A stretch of DNA of 64,000 bases from CAWGJF01 sp963715745 (GTDB lineage Bacteria; Bacteroidota; Ignavibacteria; Ignavibacteriales; Ignavibacteriaceae), in assembly GCA_963715745.1 (NCBI GenBank), contig OY970271.1:1860001-1924000 (forward strand). The letters run 5' to 3'. Below are positions 55,917-64,000 of this stretch, piece after piece. Numbering within the stretch: the first letter of the stretch is position 1; each line of letters begins with the position of its first letter. The notes beneath the pieces were generated by a model that was not told where the DNA came from, made no database searches, and was given only the letters and a program-made list of their open reading frames with translations. Made by a program: the position numbers and the translations under genes.

Positions 55917-56211
55917 ATTATGAGTTGATTAATTATTAGTTAATAAATTAAAAAGGATATATCGTGGCCTGGAGAAATTCGGAAAGATTAATACATTATT
56001 CATTATCAGACCACCCACCTTTTTTAGTTAAGTTTAGAACACTTTTATCTGGATTATAAAATCTCCCAAACTTAATTCATAAACCATATAATAATACTAT
56101 AATTCGTACTTATATCATATAGAGCAATTGTTCTACTTCATTATGGAAATAAATGTTACTGTAAAGCATTAATATATTTTGACGGATAAATAAAAAAAGA
56201 AGTTCGGATAT
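55917..56211. other. Spacer between duplicated segments
   Basis: This unique sequence of about 300 bases between the two 2.0-kb copies holds no supported gene. It must contain the promoter of the first repeat-protein gene. AGAGCAATTGTTCT at 56121-56134 is a near-perfect palindrome (one mismatch). Confidence 0.4.
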
Positions 56212-56619
56212 TTAATTCTTAAAATACTTTGTCCAGTTAAATGTTGAAAATAATTCTGTAGTTTCAAAAACAGCTGGCATCACAGTTGAAAATGATAAAG
56301 TTGCATAAACAGCATATTCAAAGTCAGTGAAAAATTCTTTTCCAACATAAACCCAGTTGGCAGTACGTTCATTGAGTAACTCAAATAACCACCAGGCTGG
56401 AGCTGAGATAATAAATAATAAAATGAATTTTCTAAAATTTCGTTTTAGTAGAGATGAATTTTTCCTGGATAAGACCAGAGAGTCAACAAACAAAATATAT
56501 CCCAGCCAGAGTGGGAAGAAAAGCAGGTAAGTTCGCAAACCTGTTAATGACCAGTTCAGGTACCAGCTTACTAATATTAAAACTAGTCCGATATAAAAAT
56601 GAATTGGAAGTCTTTTCAA
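56212..56619 (-). pseudogene. Truncated copy of the membrane-protein gene
   Basis: A 135-residue frame almost identical to the first 133 residues of the 280-residue membrane protein. One Ala-to-Thr change occurs in FETTELFSTF. At the duplication border it runs into unrelated sequence, adding KN and a stop. It retains about four of seven helices, so it is probably non-functional. Its upstream terminator is also duplicated. Confidence 0.85.
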
Positions 56620-56656
56620 AACAATTTTCTATTGTTTACAATTAAATCTAAATATA

Positions 56657-56687
56657 ATAAAAAAAGACCACCTGTTAAGGTGGCCTT
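56657..56687 (-). terminator. Intrinsic terminator after the second repeat-protein gene
   Basis: This is an exact duplicate of the left-copy terminator: CCACCT-TAAC-AGGTGG then TCTTTTTTT on the minus strand. Confidence 0.85.
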
Positions 56688-56712
56688 TAAAATATTACTA
56701 TTTATTGGAATA

Positions 56713-58206
56713 TTATTTAAGCAACATCATCTTCTTTGTTTGAACAAATGCTTTCTCACCGTTTACCGGGATTGCCTGCATCTTGTATAAATAAATTCCG
56801 CTTGATAAATTACTTGCATCAAAAGTTACCTGGTGATTTCCAGATTCAACTTCTCCATTAACTAATGAAGCAACTTCATTACCAATTATATCATAGATTT
56901 TTATATTTACAATCGAATTCTCCGGAACGCTGAATTTAATTAAAGTACTTGGATTAAATGGATTTGGATAGTTATTATCAAGAGAAAATTTAGTTACTGT
57001 ATTATTATCCTGTACATCACTTACTATTAACTGCCAATAATAACTATACCTGTCTGTATTAACCCATTGAGAACCATCCCAATTCTGATATGTATATCTA
57101 AAATAGTTTCCATTTGCATCGTATTCTATGGAAGCTTGTGTATAATTCTCCCATCCTGTTCCCGGGTTCCAATTTTCATATAAATAACTAGTCTGTTGAC
57201 CATTACCATTATAAGTATACGTTAATCTATAAGAATTCACCCATTGAGAACCATCCCAATCCTGATATAAGTATTCAGTTGCATTTCCGGAACCATCATA
57301 GGTATAAGCATTTCTGTAATCATTAACCCAGCCGTTTACAGGATCCCAATCCTGAGAGAGGACTTCAGTATTCCAACCATTTGAATTATATGTATAAATA
57401 TATTGTGCATAATTTTCCCACGCTAAACCATTCCAGCTATATACAATATAGGTCAGGTAATCACCATTTGAATTATATGTGTAGTTATATTGATAATTAT
57501 TTACCCATGTACCACCAGTCCAATACTGAGATGTTCGTGTTATTACCTGATTATTTGAATTGTACTGATATATATATTTAGAAGAATTAACCCACGTACC
57601 ACCTGACCAATTTTGGTAAATATAGTAGTCTAAATTTCCGTTTGGCATATAAGTATAATTGTACTGGTAATAATTTTCCCACGAAGAGCCATTCCACTGT
57701 TCATATAGATAATTAGTCTCATCACCGTTTGAGTTATAAGTATATGAATAACGAGAAGAATTTACCCAATCAGAACCGGACCAGGTTTGATTAACTCCTG
57801 TTGCTACCTGACCATTTCCGGTGTATGTATATGTATAACGATAGGTATTTACCCAACTGCCGCTGCTCCAGCTTTGGTATAGAACTTCAGTAGTCCAACC
57901 CTGTGCATTATATGTATAATCAACTTGCTGGCTGTTTACCCAATTTGATCCATCCCACATTTCACCCAAAGCATAATCAAGAGCATAAAAGTTTTGTGGG
58001 CTGTAAAAAATATTATTCAATATTTTTGAATTTTTATCAAATATTGTTGAATTACTTTTTTCCTGATGAAACTTGTTTACCTCATCAGAAGTTTTGGGAA
58101 GTAATTTGGGTAAATCAACTTCTCCTTTATGTTTATTTTGTGCAAAACTAAGAGAAGTTATTGCAAATAATGAAAGAATAAAGAACAAGTAAGTTACTTG
58201 TTTCAT
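56713..58206 (-). CDS. T9SS-secreted protein with 11 Trp/Tyr/Asn-rich repeats, copy 2
   Basis: A 497-residue paralogue of copy 1 with the same signal peptide, 11 repeats and type A sorting domain. By eye about 23 residues differ. Most lie in the repeats at the two or three positions after W-V-N (for example WVNSYRY/WVNSSRY, WVNSFKY/WVNSSKY, WVNDYRYVY/WVNDYRNAY) or in the short link before the next Trp (ATQNLNQDW/ATEYLYQDW). The last 95 residues, including the sorting domain, are identical. Export should follow the same Sec plus T9SS route. Function is unknown; the repeat surface may bind carbohydrate or protein, which is inference from its aromatic content. Confidence 0.88.
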   Translation of the reverse strand: MKQVTYLFFILSLFAITSLSFAQNKHKGEVDLPKLLPKTSDEVNKFHQEKSNSTIFDKNSKILNNIFYSPQNFYALDYALGEMWDGSNWVNSQQVDYTYNAQGWTTEVLYQSWSSGSWVNTYRYTYTYTGNGQVATGVNQTWSGSDWVNSSRYSYTYNSNGDETNYLYEQWNGSSWENYYQYNYTYMPNGNLDYYIYQNWSGGTWVNSSKYIYQYNSNNQVITRTSQYWTGGTWVNNYQYNYTYNSNGDYLTYIVYSWNGLAWENYAQYIYTYNSNGWNTEVLSQDWDPVNGWVNDYRNAYTYDGSGNATEYLYQDWDGSQWVNSYRLTYTYNGNGQQTSYLYENWNPGTGWENYTQASIEYDANGNYFRYTYQNWDGSQWVNTDRYSYYWQLIVSDVQDNNTVTKFSLDNNYPNPFNPSTLIKFSVPENSIVNIKIYDIIGNEVASLVNGEVESGNHQVTFDASNLSSGIYLYKMQAIPVNGEKAFVQTKKMMLLK

Positions 58207-58221
58207 TTTAGTACCTCCTGA

Positions 58222-58627
58222 TTTGTTATATAATATTAAGCTGAATATTCTTCCTGAATTAGAAATTCAATTTAAGTTCAGCTATGCGTATAAGGAAAAT
58301 ATTTAATTAGAACTACTCAACCATAGAAAAGTATAAACTGCAAGATGAATTTAGAATGATAATTTTTCCGGAATTTATTATTAGAGATGATTTTATAGTA
58401 CTCCCGTTTTTCACATCCGGATAAATTATGTGGCTTGGGTGGTTGCGGGTAGGATTTGTAAATGTAACTGAGTAATTCATTCTTGCTGTTTGGAAATCAT
58501 TAAATAATATTTATACTTATATACTAATAAAATTTAATAATCAAAAATAAAATATCGATCCACAAATTTGTATAGAACATATGTTCTATAATGGTTTTCA
58601 TATGGAAATAATTAACTAATCGGGATA
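58222..58627. other. Intergenic region upstream of the second repeat-protein gene
   Basis: About 400 AT-rich bases lie between the symporter stop and the second repeat-protein gene. No gene is supported. It must hold that gene's promoter. The only strong structure is the 20-base palindrome at 58571-58590. Confidence 0.4.
58571..58590. promoter_or_regulatory. Perfect 20-bp palindrome with GAACATATGTTC core
   Basis: TATAGAACATATGTTCTATA is identical to its reverse complement. The core GAAC-N4-GTTC has the form of the LexA box of Gram-positive-type LexA proteins, but any dimeric regulator could use it. It lies 365 bases upstream of the second repeat-protein gene and 38 bases past the symporter stop. 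With no loop and no T run it is not a terminator. Confidence 0.45.
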
Positions 58628-60760
58628 TTACATTTCTTTTTCAGCAGTAAGAAGCCGGTTTCTGGAAAACTGGCCCTGCAAAACATGCTCATTATTTACA
58701 TATACTATGCCATCTTCATCGTGCGGATCACCGTAAGTGGAATGAACTGATTTTAAACCGCCAAGCCATTTTCTTGCGTCGCATAAATAAACTAAATCGC
58801 CAGGCTGGGCTTTCATTCTTTGCATATCCTGACGGGAGAAGTAAACTTTGTCGTCGGTTTCATCAATTTCCTTTAACTTTACCTTAATGGTTTCCCCTTC
58901 TTCTTCATTTAAAGGACGGCCTTTAAACATTTCTTTTGCTTTTTTAATTGACCAGGCAGTTAAACCTTCGGTTTGTTTATATTCATCAAACTTTATGTAA
59001 TAGGTGGATACAAGTGCTACAAGCACTGTCATTATTAAAGCAAAAAGTATCATTATAGATATTTCAAGAATAGAATCAGGATGCAGGTAAAAGAATGAAG
59101 AACTGAAAACAAGTCCGACAAAAATAATTGCAGCTATTATCGTAAAACTTTTAAATATAACAGAAACATTTTGTCGTTCTTTAATTTTTGAAACTGTATT
59201 CTTCAACCAGGGAGTCAGATAAGTAATACTTACAGCCACAAAACTGCAAACCACAAGATTGTACAATGCACGTATATAAGTATAAGGATGTACAGGATCC
59301 ATCTGAATTCCATGATCAAACGGAGCAATAAGAATAGCCGGATAGTTGCCACCTAGTATCATAAATGTTACGCCACCTAAAAATGAAGAGATAACAGCTG
59401 CAGGTGTAAATCTTTTCCAGAAAATTCCAAGAAAGATTGCGACAACTAACGGGGGAGTGAGGGTAGAATGAAAATATCCATGTGCTTCATATACAGTTGG
59501 AAATTTTTCAAATAACAACACCGAAAGAACTCCAAGTGTTGTAATTAATATTGAGGAAATTCTTGCGGCATTTAATTCGTGCTTATCTTCTGTTTTTAAA
59601 TCAGACATTTTTAATTTAAGCCATTTTTTTAAAGGGCGATGAACATCATTAATATATACAGCCGCAGTTGCATTAATTAAAGTATCAACGGTTGACATTA
59701 ATGCAGCAACAAGCGCAGCCATTATAAATCCGAATACTCCAGGATGTGCAACGATGCTTGCAACAACAACAAAAATCTGGTCAGGCACTGTGTTTGGAGG
59801 AACAGTTTGTGGGCTAACAACTGATATAGCTTTTCCAATCCATCCGGCATTACCAACAACTATTGCAGAAATGGGAAGCATAAATAAAATATTAAATACT
59901 GCAGCCTTCCTGCCTTCATTAACACTTTTGGTAGCCATAAATCTCATGATCAGGCCCATATTCATAAACAGGAATCCAATAGAACCAGCAATTCCATCTT
60001 CCCAAAATATTCCCACAAAATTAAAGCTGGATGGTTCGTTAAACTTGGCAAGAGGCATTTTCCAGGATACTGGTAAAAGACTCCAGAATTTATCAAAGCC
60101 GCCGAGATAGTTGAGACCTAAAAAGAATAAGAATAATCCAGCGAACAGAAGAATAAATCCCTGCGCAAGATCTGTAAAAATAACAGCAGTTTGGCCGCCG
60201 AAGGTTATATAAACTCCTGTAATGACAGCAATAAAAATAATTACTCCCATCAATGTAACATTAAAGCTTATACCGGCAATGGCAAATGATTCAGGGAGCA
60301 TCGGCAGCATCGCTTTTCCTAAAGTAAGAAATCCAATACCGATGTATCCAATCATATAAAGAAGTAATAGTAGAGTGGCAAGGAATCTGGCAGAAGGACT
60401 AAATCTTTTTTCAAAATATTCGGGGATTGAACGAATTTTTGTGTAAACAATAATTGGCAGCCAGCCAAATAAAAAGAAAGGAATAAAAAACCAGTCATTG
60501 ATGTATGTCATTGAAGATGACAAACCGTCTGTAAAGCCTTTGGCTGAATATTTTACAAAGCTGTGGCTTCCAACTCCGGTTGCCACAATTGAAAAAGCAA
60601 TAAGCCACCAGGCAAAACGTCTTCCGCCAAAAAAGAAATCCTGTGTGTTGCGGTTATATTTTCCAAAATAACTTCCGAACAGCATGATAGCAAAAAAGTA
60701 AACTATCATTACTATCCAGTCGGTCGATGTTCCTATGCTATGAAATCTTTCCAGTCCCAT
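58628..60760 (-). CDS. Sodium:solute symporter family protein with long cytoplasmic tail
   Basis: A membrane protein of about 710 residues of the SSS family. There are roughly 13-14 helices. Typical segments are NTQDFFFGGRRFAWWLIAFSIVATGVGSHSFV near the N terminus, SIPEYFEKRFSPSARF, YITFGGQTAVIFTDLAQGFIL, the signature-like LMSTVDTLINATAAVYINDV and TPPLVVAIFLGIFWKRFTPAA. The last 100 residues are hydrophilic (ETIKVKLKEIDETDDKVYFS) and longer than in simple members. The solute is probably a sugar or organic acid. ATG 60760 overlaps the upstream small gene's end (TGATATG); GTG 60778 is an alternative adding six residues. Confidence 0.88.
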   Translation of the reverse strand: MGLERFHSIGTSTDWIVMIVYFFAIMLFGSYFGKYNRNTQDFFFGGRRFAWWLIAFSIVATGVGSHSFVKYSAKGFTDGLSSSMTYINDWFFIPFFLFGWLPIIVYTKIRSIPEYFEKRFSPSARFLATLLLLLYMIGYIGIGFLTLGKAMLPMLPESFAIAGISFNVTLMGVIIFIAVITGVYITFGGQTAVIFTDLAQGFILLFAGLFLFFLGLNYLGGFDKFWSLLPVSWKMPLAKFNEPSSFNFVGIFWEDGIAGSIGFLFMNMGLIMRFMATKSVNEGRKAAVFNILFMLPISAIVVGNAGWIGKAISVVSPQTVPPNTVPDQIFVVVASIVAHPGVFGFIMAALVAALMSTVDTLINATAAVYINDVHRPLKKWLKLKMSDLKTEDKHELNAARISSILITTLGVLSVLLFEKFPTVYEAHGYFHSTLTPPLVVAIFLGIFWKRFTPAAVISSFLGGVTFMILGGNYPAILIAPFDHGIQMDPVHPYTYIRALYNLVVCSFVAVSITYLTPWLKNTVSKIKERQNVSVIFKSFTIIAAIIFVGLVFSSSFFYLHPDSILEISIMILFALIMTVLVALVSTYYIKFDEYKQTEGLTAWSIKKAKEMFKGRPLNEEEGETIKVKLKEIDETDDKVYFSRQDMQRMKAQPGDLVYLCDARKWLGGLKSVHSTYGDPHDEDGIVYVNNEHVLQGQFSRNRLLTAEKEM

Positions 60761-60761
60761 A

Positions 60762-60974
60762 TCAGAAATAAAGTGCACTTATTATTAGGATTGCATGCAT
60801 CAGAAAGAAATAAAAATATCCGCCAATCATAATTTTAAACCAAACCCTGTGCTTTTTAATTTTTATATCAAGCGCATTACTTTTTCGTAAAATTATTAAT
60901 CCGAAAAGGAAAAAAGCACCACCAATACCGTATAGATATATGAAAGGAAGCCAGGAATTAAAAAATGAGGGCAT
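60762..60974 (-). CDS. Small two-helix membrane protein, 70 residues
   Basis: Not recognised by family. It has two hydrophobic segments, FIYLYGIGGAFFLFGLIILR and WFKIMIGGYFYFFLMHAILI, joined by a basic loop (KSNALDIKIKKHRV). It lies directly upstream of the symporter gene; its stop is one base before the symporter ATG, or overlaps the GTG start. That spacing implies a single transcript and translational coupling, as for accessory subunits of transporters. The small size and the adjacent symporter are the only clues to function. Confidence 0.7.
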   Translation of the reverse strand: MPSFFNSWLPFIYLYGIGGAFFLFGLIILRKSNALDIKIKKHRVWFKIMIGGYFYFFLMHAILIISALYF

Positions 60975-61198
60975 TAATTTTTTACTTAATGGATTTGGAA
61001 TAATTATGATAAATAAAATTAAAGAAGCATCAAATTTTATCCAAATTATTTAAATTTTATATTAATTTTTAACATCAGAATCAAAGAATTTGTTTACTTC
61101 TTAACAATTATTTAACATTGAAAATTACAATCCTGAAATCCTGATTTCTTAGTATTTTAAAAATGAATTTTCATAATTTATCTGTAACGGAATAGCAA

Positions 61199-63502
61199 GT
61201 GGAAATATATTTTGTAATAGTTATAATATTATTCATTCTTGCAGCCTCGGATCTTGTTGTTGGCGTCAGTAATGATGCGGTTAACTTTTTAAATTCCGCT
61301 GTGGGTTCAAAGGTTGCCCCACGTCATGTAATTCTTCTTGTTGCCGGATTAGGAATTGTAATCGGTACAACCTTTTCGGGAGGCATTATGGAAGTAGCAA
61401 GAAAAGGTATTTTCAATCCTGAAATGTTTTACTTTAAAGAATTAATGGTAATCTTTCTTGCTGTTATGATTGCTGATGTTCTTTTGCTTGATATGTTTAA
61501 CACTTTTGCCTTGCCTACTTCCACCACGGTATCTATTGTATTTGAATTACTTGGAGCATCCGTTGCTGTTTCAATCCTGAAACTGGCTGAATCAGGCAGC
61601 GATATTGCTGGTTTTGTTGCATTTATTAATACCGGTAAAGCTTTAGCTATAATTTCAGGCATTCTTATTTCTGTTGTTATAGCATTTACGTTCGGTGTGA
61701 TAATACAGTTTATTACCCGGCTTATTTTTACTTTTGATTATAATAAGAGAATAAAGAGATATGGTGCAATCTGGGGTGCGATAGCTATGACTTTTATTAC
61801 CTACTTTATTCTTGTTAAAGGTGCGAAGGGGATAACTTTTCTTCCTGAAGATACGACCCAGATGATTGAGTCTAATGTGGGTATGATTTTATTAGTAAGT
61901 ATAATAATCTGGTTTGTAGTTCTACAATTTCTGTTAATGTTTACAAAAGTAAATATTCTGAAACCAATTGTGTTAATTGGTACATTTGCTCTGGCTCTTG
62001 CTTTTGCCGCAAATGATCTTGTAAACTTTATCGGTGTTCCTCTTGCAGGAATGAGTTCGTACCTAATTGCAAAAGTAAGCGGAGATCCATTTGGAATTAT
62101 GATGGAAGAATTGCGAAATCCTGTTCAGTCAAATACTTTAATATTGCTTGGCGCCGGTGGTATAATGGTAGCAACATTGTGGTTATCTAAAAAAGCCAGG
62201 TCAGTTACAAAAACAGAAGTGAATCTTGGCAGACAGTTTGAAGGATTTGAACGATTTGAATCTTCAATGCTTTCACGTTCAATAGTAAGAATGATGGTAG
62301 GTGTGTCAAATGTTTATAAATCAACTGTACCACAACCTATTCAAAGGGGATTCAGCAGAAGGTTTCAGAACGCTGCTCCGGCAATTAAAGATAAAAATGC
62401 TCCTGCGTTCGATCTGCTTCGTGCATCTGTAAATCTTATGGTTGCAAGCGTTCTTATCTCATTTGCAACATCACTCAAACTTCCGCTTTCAACAACCTAT
62501 GTAACTTTTATGGTTGCAATGGGCAGTTCACTGGCAGACAAAGCCTGGGGAAGAGACAGCGCTGTTTACAGAATAAACGGTGTTATTACTGTTATAGGAG
62601 GATGGTTCTTTACTGCATTCAGTGCATTTACAGTTGCAGGAATTTTTGGAGTGATAATTTTTTATGGAGGTATAACAGCAATAATAATTATGCTTTTGAT
62701 TGCCGGATATATTCTGTTTCGTACTCATATCCTGCACAAAGAAAGAAGTAAAGATGAAGAAGAAATGGAAGATATTTATCACCAAACGATTCAAAACAGC
62801 TTAGAGGGAACTGTCGGTAGTCTTGATGCTATTGGTGAATACCTGATGAATTCTGCAGAACAAATTCAGGAAGCTGTTAAAGGATTATATGAAGAGGACA
62901 GAATCCTTTTAAAGCAAACTAAGAAGAGAGCAAAAAAACTTATAAAAAAATCACGACTTATAACTCAGAATATCTTTAGAACAGTTCAGATACTTGAAGA
63001 ACAGGAAATAAAGAAGGGTAAAAAATTTGGTAAAATTATTAATGCAATTCAGGAAATTGCTTTAAATACCAGAACAATTGTTCAGAATTGTTTTGAACAC
63101 ATTGATAATAATCATATAAGACCGCATAAAGATGAATTTGATTCTATGGTTATGCTTTCTGATTTTTTAAGGAAAGAAGTGAATGAAGCTGTTGTTATAT
63201 TAAACTCAAAGGATTTTTCTGACACTCAGGATTTCAAAGATTCGCTATCACACTTTAAAGATATTTCAGACAATTTTGATCTTACACAGGTATCCAGGAT
63301 TAAAAGAAATGAAACTTCAGCTAGAAACAGTCTGCTTTATTTAAGAATTTCTTCCGATGCTGAGAATATTGCTAATCATATTGCTAACTTGATAACAGCG
63401 CTTAAGAGTACTTATGAAAGTTTTTCAGGAATTATAGATAAAGATAAACCTGCTGAAAGTAAGGAGAAGGTTGTGCCTGAAAAAGAAAAATCAGGAGAGT
63501 AG
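61199..63502 (+). CDS. pit: PiT-family inorganic phosphate transporter with C-terminal PhoU-like domain
   Basis: A 767-residue protein. Residues 1-520 form a PiT transporter with duplicated signature regions: VGVSNDAVNFLNSAVGSKVA near the N terminus and FAANDLVNFIGVPLAGM in the middle, plus ALPTSTTVSIVFELLG and LKLPLSTTYVTFMVAMGSSLADKAWG, each carrying the substrate-site pattern. About 10-11 helices are visible. Residues 530-740 are a helical, charged PhoU-like domain (NSLEGTVGSLDAIGEYLMNS, HIDNNHIRPHKDEFDSMV), normally a separate protein. The start is GTG 61199, with GGAA 8 bases upstream. The gene ends inside the convergent TetR gene (12-base overlap). Confidence 0.92.
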   Translation: MEIYFVIVIILFILAASDLVVGVSNDAVNFLNSAVGSKVAPRHVILLVAGLGIVIGTTFSGGIMEVARKGIFNPEMFYFKELMVIFLAVMIADVLLLDMFNTFALPTSTTVSIVFELLGASVAVSILKLAESGSDIAGFVAFINTGKALAIISGILISVVIAFTFGVIIQFITRLIFTFDYNKRIKRYGAIWGAIAMTFITYFILVKGAKGITFLPEDTTQMIESNVGMILLVSIIIWFVVLQFLLMFTKVNILKPIVLIGTFALALAFAANDLVNFIGVPLAGMSSYLIAKVSGDPFGIMMEELRNPVQSNTLILLGAGGIMVATLWLSKKARSVTKTEVNLGRQFEGFERFESSMLSRSIVRMMVGVSNVYKSTVPQPIQRGFSRRFQNAAPAIKDKNAPAFDLLRASVNLMVASVLISFATSLKLPLSTTYVTFMVAMGSSLADKAWGRDSAVYRINGVITVIGGWFFTAFSAFTVAGIFGVIIFYGGITAIIIMLLIAGYILFRTHILHKERSKDEEEMEDIYHQTIQNSLEGTVGSLDAIGEYLMNSAEQIQEAVKGLYEEDRILLKQTKKRAKKLIKKSRLITQNIFRTVQILEEQEIKKGKKFGKIINAIQEIALNTRTIVQNCFEHIDNNHIRPHKDEFDSMVMLSDFLRKEVNEAVVILNSKDFSDTQDFKDSLSHFKDISDNFDLTQVSRIKRNETSARNSLLYLRISSDAENIANHIANLITALKSTYESFSGIIDKDKPAESKEKVVPEKEKSGE

Positions 63503-64000
63503 ATTTTCGAGATTACGAAACAATATTTCTCTTACGCTTAAAACTTTATTTGGGTCTGTAATTCGTTTCAGCTTCATGCCGAATAGTAATCCCCAGCTGC
63601 TTACAACTACATAACCGGGAAGGGAAGTATTCATACTTTCAATTCTTCCGCTGTAAACTGAGCTGAGTATTAACTTAACAATCTCCTCTTCTTCCTTTAA
63701 AAGTTTAGTAAGTATTGCTTTCTCTCTTTCGAATGATTCATCGTTGTAGAGTAACAGCATCAATTCAAAAAGCAGCCTGTATTTCTGATCAACATTTTCT
63801 TTATAGCTGAAATATTCAAGCAGCCTTGCCCCGATTGCAGTTTCTTCATTATTAAAAATTGCTTTAATGTCGGTAATATACTGAGATGTTTCAAAGGTGA
63901 GTGCCTCAAAGAATAGCTGCTCTTTTGATTCGAAGTAATGATAGATTGTTGCTTTGCCTATCCTTACATCGCGGGCAATTTCACTTAAAGTTGTTTTACC
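63491..64000 (-). CDS. TetR/AcrR-family transcriptional regulator, 5' end outside window
   Basis: The frame is open from the right edge to the stop at 63491, giving 169 residues. The first visible residues TLSEIARDVRIGKATIYHYF then ESKEQLFFEAL are the C-terminal half of the TetR helix-turn-helix and the start of the ligand domain. The remainder is helical (LLEYFSYKENVDQKYRLLFE, MLLLYNDESFEREKAILTKL) and ends NLENLLS. The start codon and the first helix, about 20-25 residues, lie beyond 64000. Its target is probably upstream genes outside the window. An effector cannot be inferred. Confidence 0.88.
   Translation of the reverse strand, partial: GKTTLSEIARDVRIGKATIYHYFESKEQLFFEALTFETSQYITDIKAIFNNEETAIGARLLEYFSYKENVDQKYRLLFELMLLLYNDESFEREKAILTKLLKEEEEIVKLILSSVYSGRIESMNTSLPGYVVVSSWGLLFGMKLKRITDPNKVLSVREILFRNLENLLS

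Larger units (their letters stand above)
56219..58221. repeat. Segmental duplication, right copy (2.0 kb)
   Basis: This is the right-hand partner of 53914-55916, same orientation, offset 2305 bases. Sequence upstream of the repeat-protein ATG differs between the copies from about 15 bases before the start codon, so only the ribosome binding site, and not the promoter, was copied. Confidence 0.92.

Noticed and set aside
53914..58221. Composite transposon or insertion sequence behind the duplication
   Set aside because: No transposase, terminal inverted repeats or target-site duplications were found at the borders; a simple segmental duplication suffices.

Overview
The window is a contiguous piece of an AT-rich bacterial chromosome. 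It most likely comes from an Ignavibacteria-type member of the Bacteroidota/Chlorobiota lineage. The evidence is a SprA homologue directly followed by PorX, both type IX secretion (T9SS) parts. Two secreted proteins end in an NYPNPFNPST-type T9SS sorting domain. There are also many outer-membrane and periplasmic proteins and an Aquifex-type aconitase. The taxonomic call is inference from gene content. Nothing indicates a plasmid, phage or transposase-bearing island.

Layout. 1-6 kb (minus strand): icd, an HD-like gene, a small four-helix-bundle gene inside an inverted repeat, aconitase, a DUF433/DUF5615 toxin-antitoxin pair, a small outer-membrane protein and the start of a MmgE/PrpD gene. This stretch is littered with short interspersed repeats. 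It also carries a second, decayed copy of the aconitase 3' end on the far side of the toxin-antitoxin pair. 6-10.7 kb: a large hybrid histidine kinase, a solitary DNA methyltransferase and the 4.5S/SRP RNA. 10.7-18.7 kb: a coupled sixA/hypothetical/lipoprotein set, an NhaC-type antiporter, an L,D-transpeptidase, uvrC and glgC. 18.8-27.4 kb: envelope genes (M1 peptidase, lpxH, PBP1A, OmpA with thrombospondin type 3 repeats, an Omp85-like barrel, a STAS protein) and tRNA-Leu(CAG). 27.6-30.6 kb: hpnCDE for squalene synthesis, with hpnD interrupted by a one-base frameshift. 30.6-41.4 kb: an M28 peptidase, a DUF985 cupin, sprA and porX. 41.4-46.5 kb: housekeeping genes tsaE, tsaB, a DUF1573 protein, accD, panC, coaX and birA. 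46.9-53.5 kb: dnaK, hsp20, a membrane acyltransferase, ruvB and a second M1 peptidase.

53.5-58.2 kb holds the most unusual part. A 2.0-kb segment is duplicated in direct orientation. Each copy encodes a 497-residue secreted protein made of 11 Trp/Tyr/Asn-rich repeats plus a T9SS sorting domain, followed by a membrane-protein gene that is full length in one copy and truncated in the other. The two secreted proteins differ almost only at particular positions of the repeats, some in dense nucleotide clusters, while the sorting domain is unchanged. 58.6-64 kb: a sodium:solute symporter with a small two-helix partner, a PiT phosphate transporter with a PhoU-like tail, and a TetR regulator running off the end.

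Secretion genes (sprA, porX), their clients (the repeat proteins) and the envelope-building enzymes fit a Gram-negative cell with heavy investment in its surface. Two genes, panC and probably sprA, appear to start with the rare codon ATT, so standard gene callers would truncate them.
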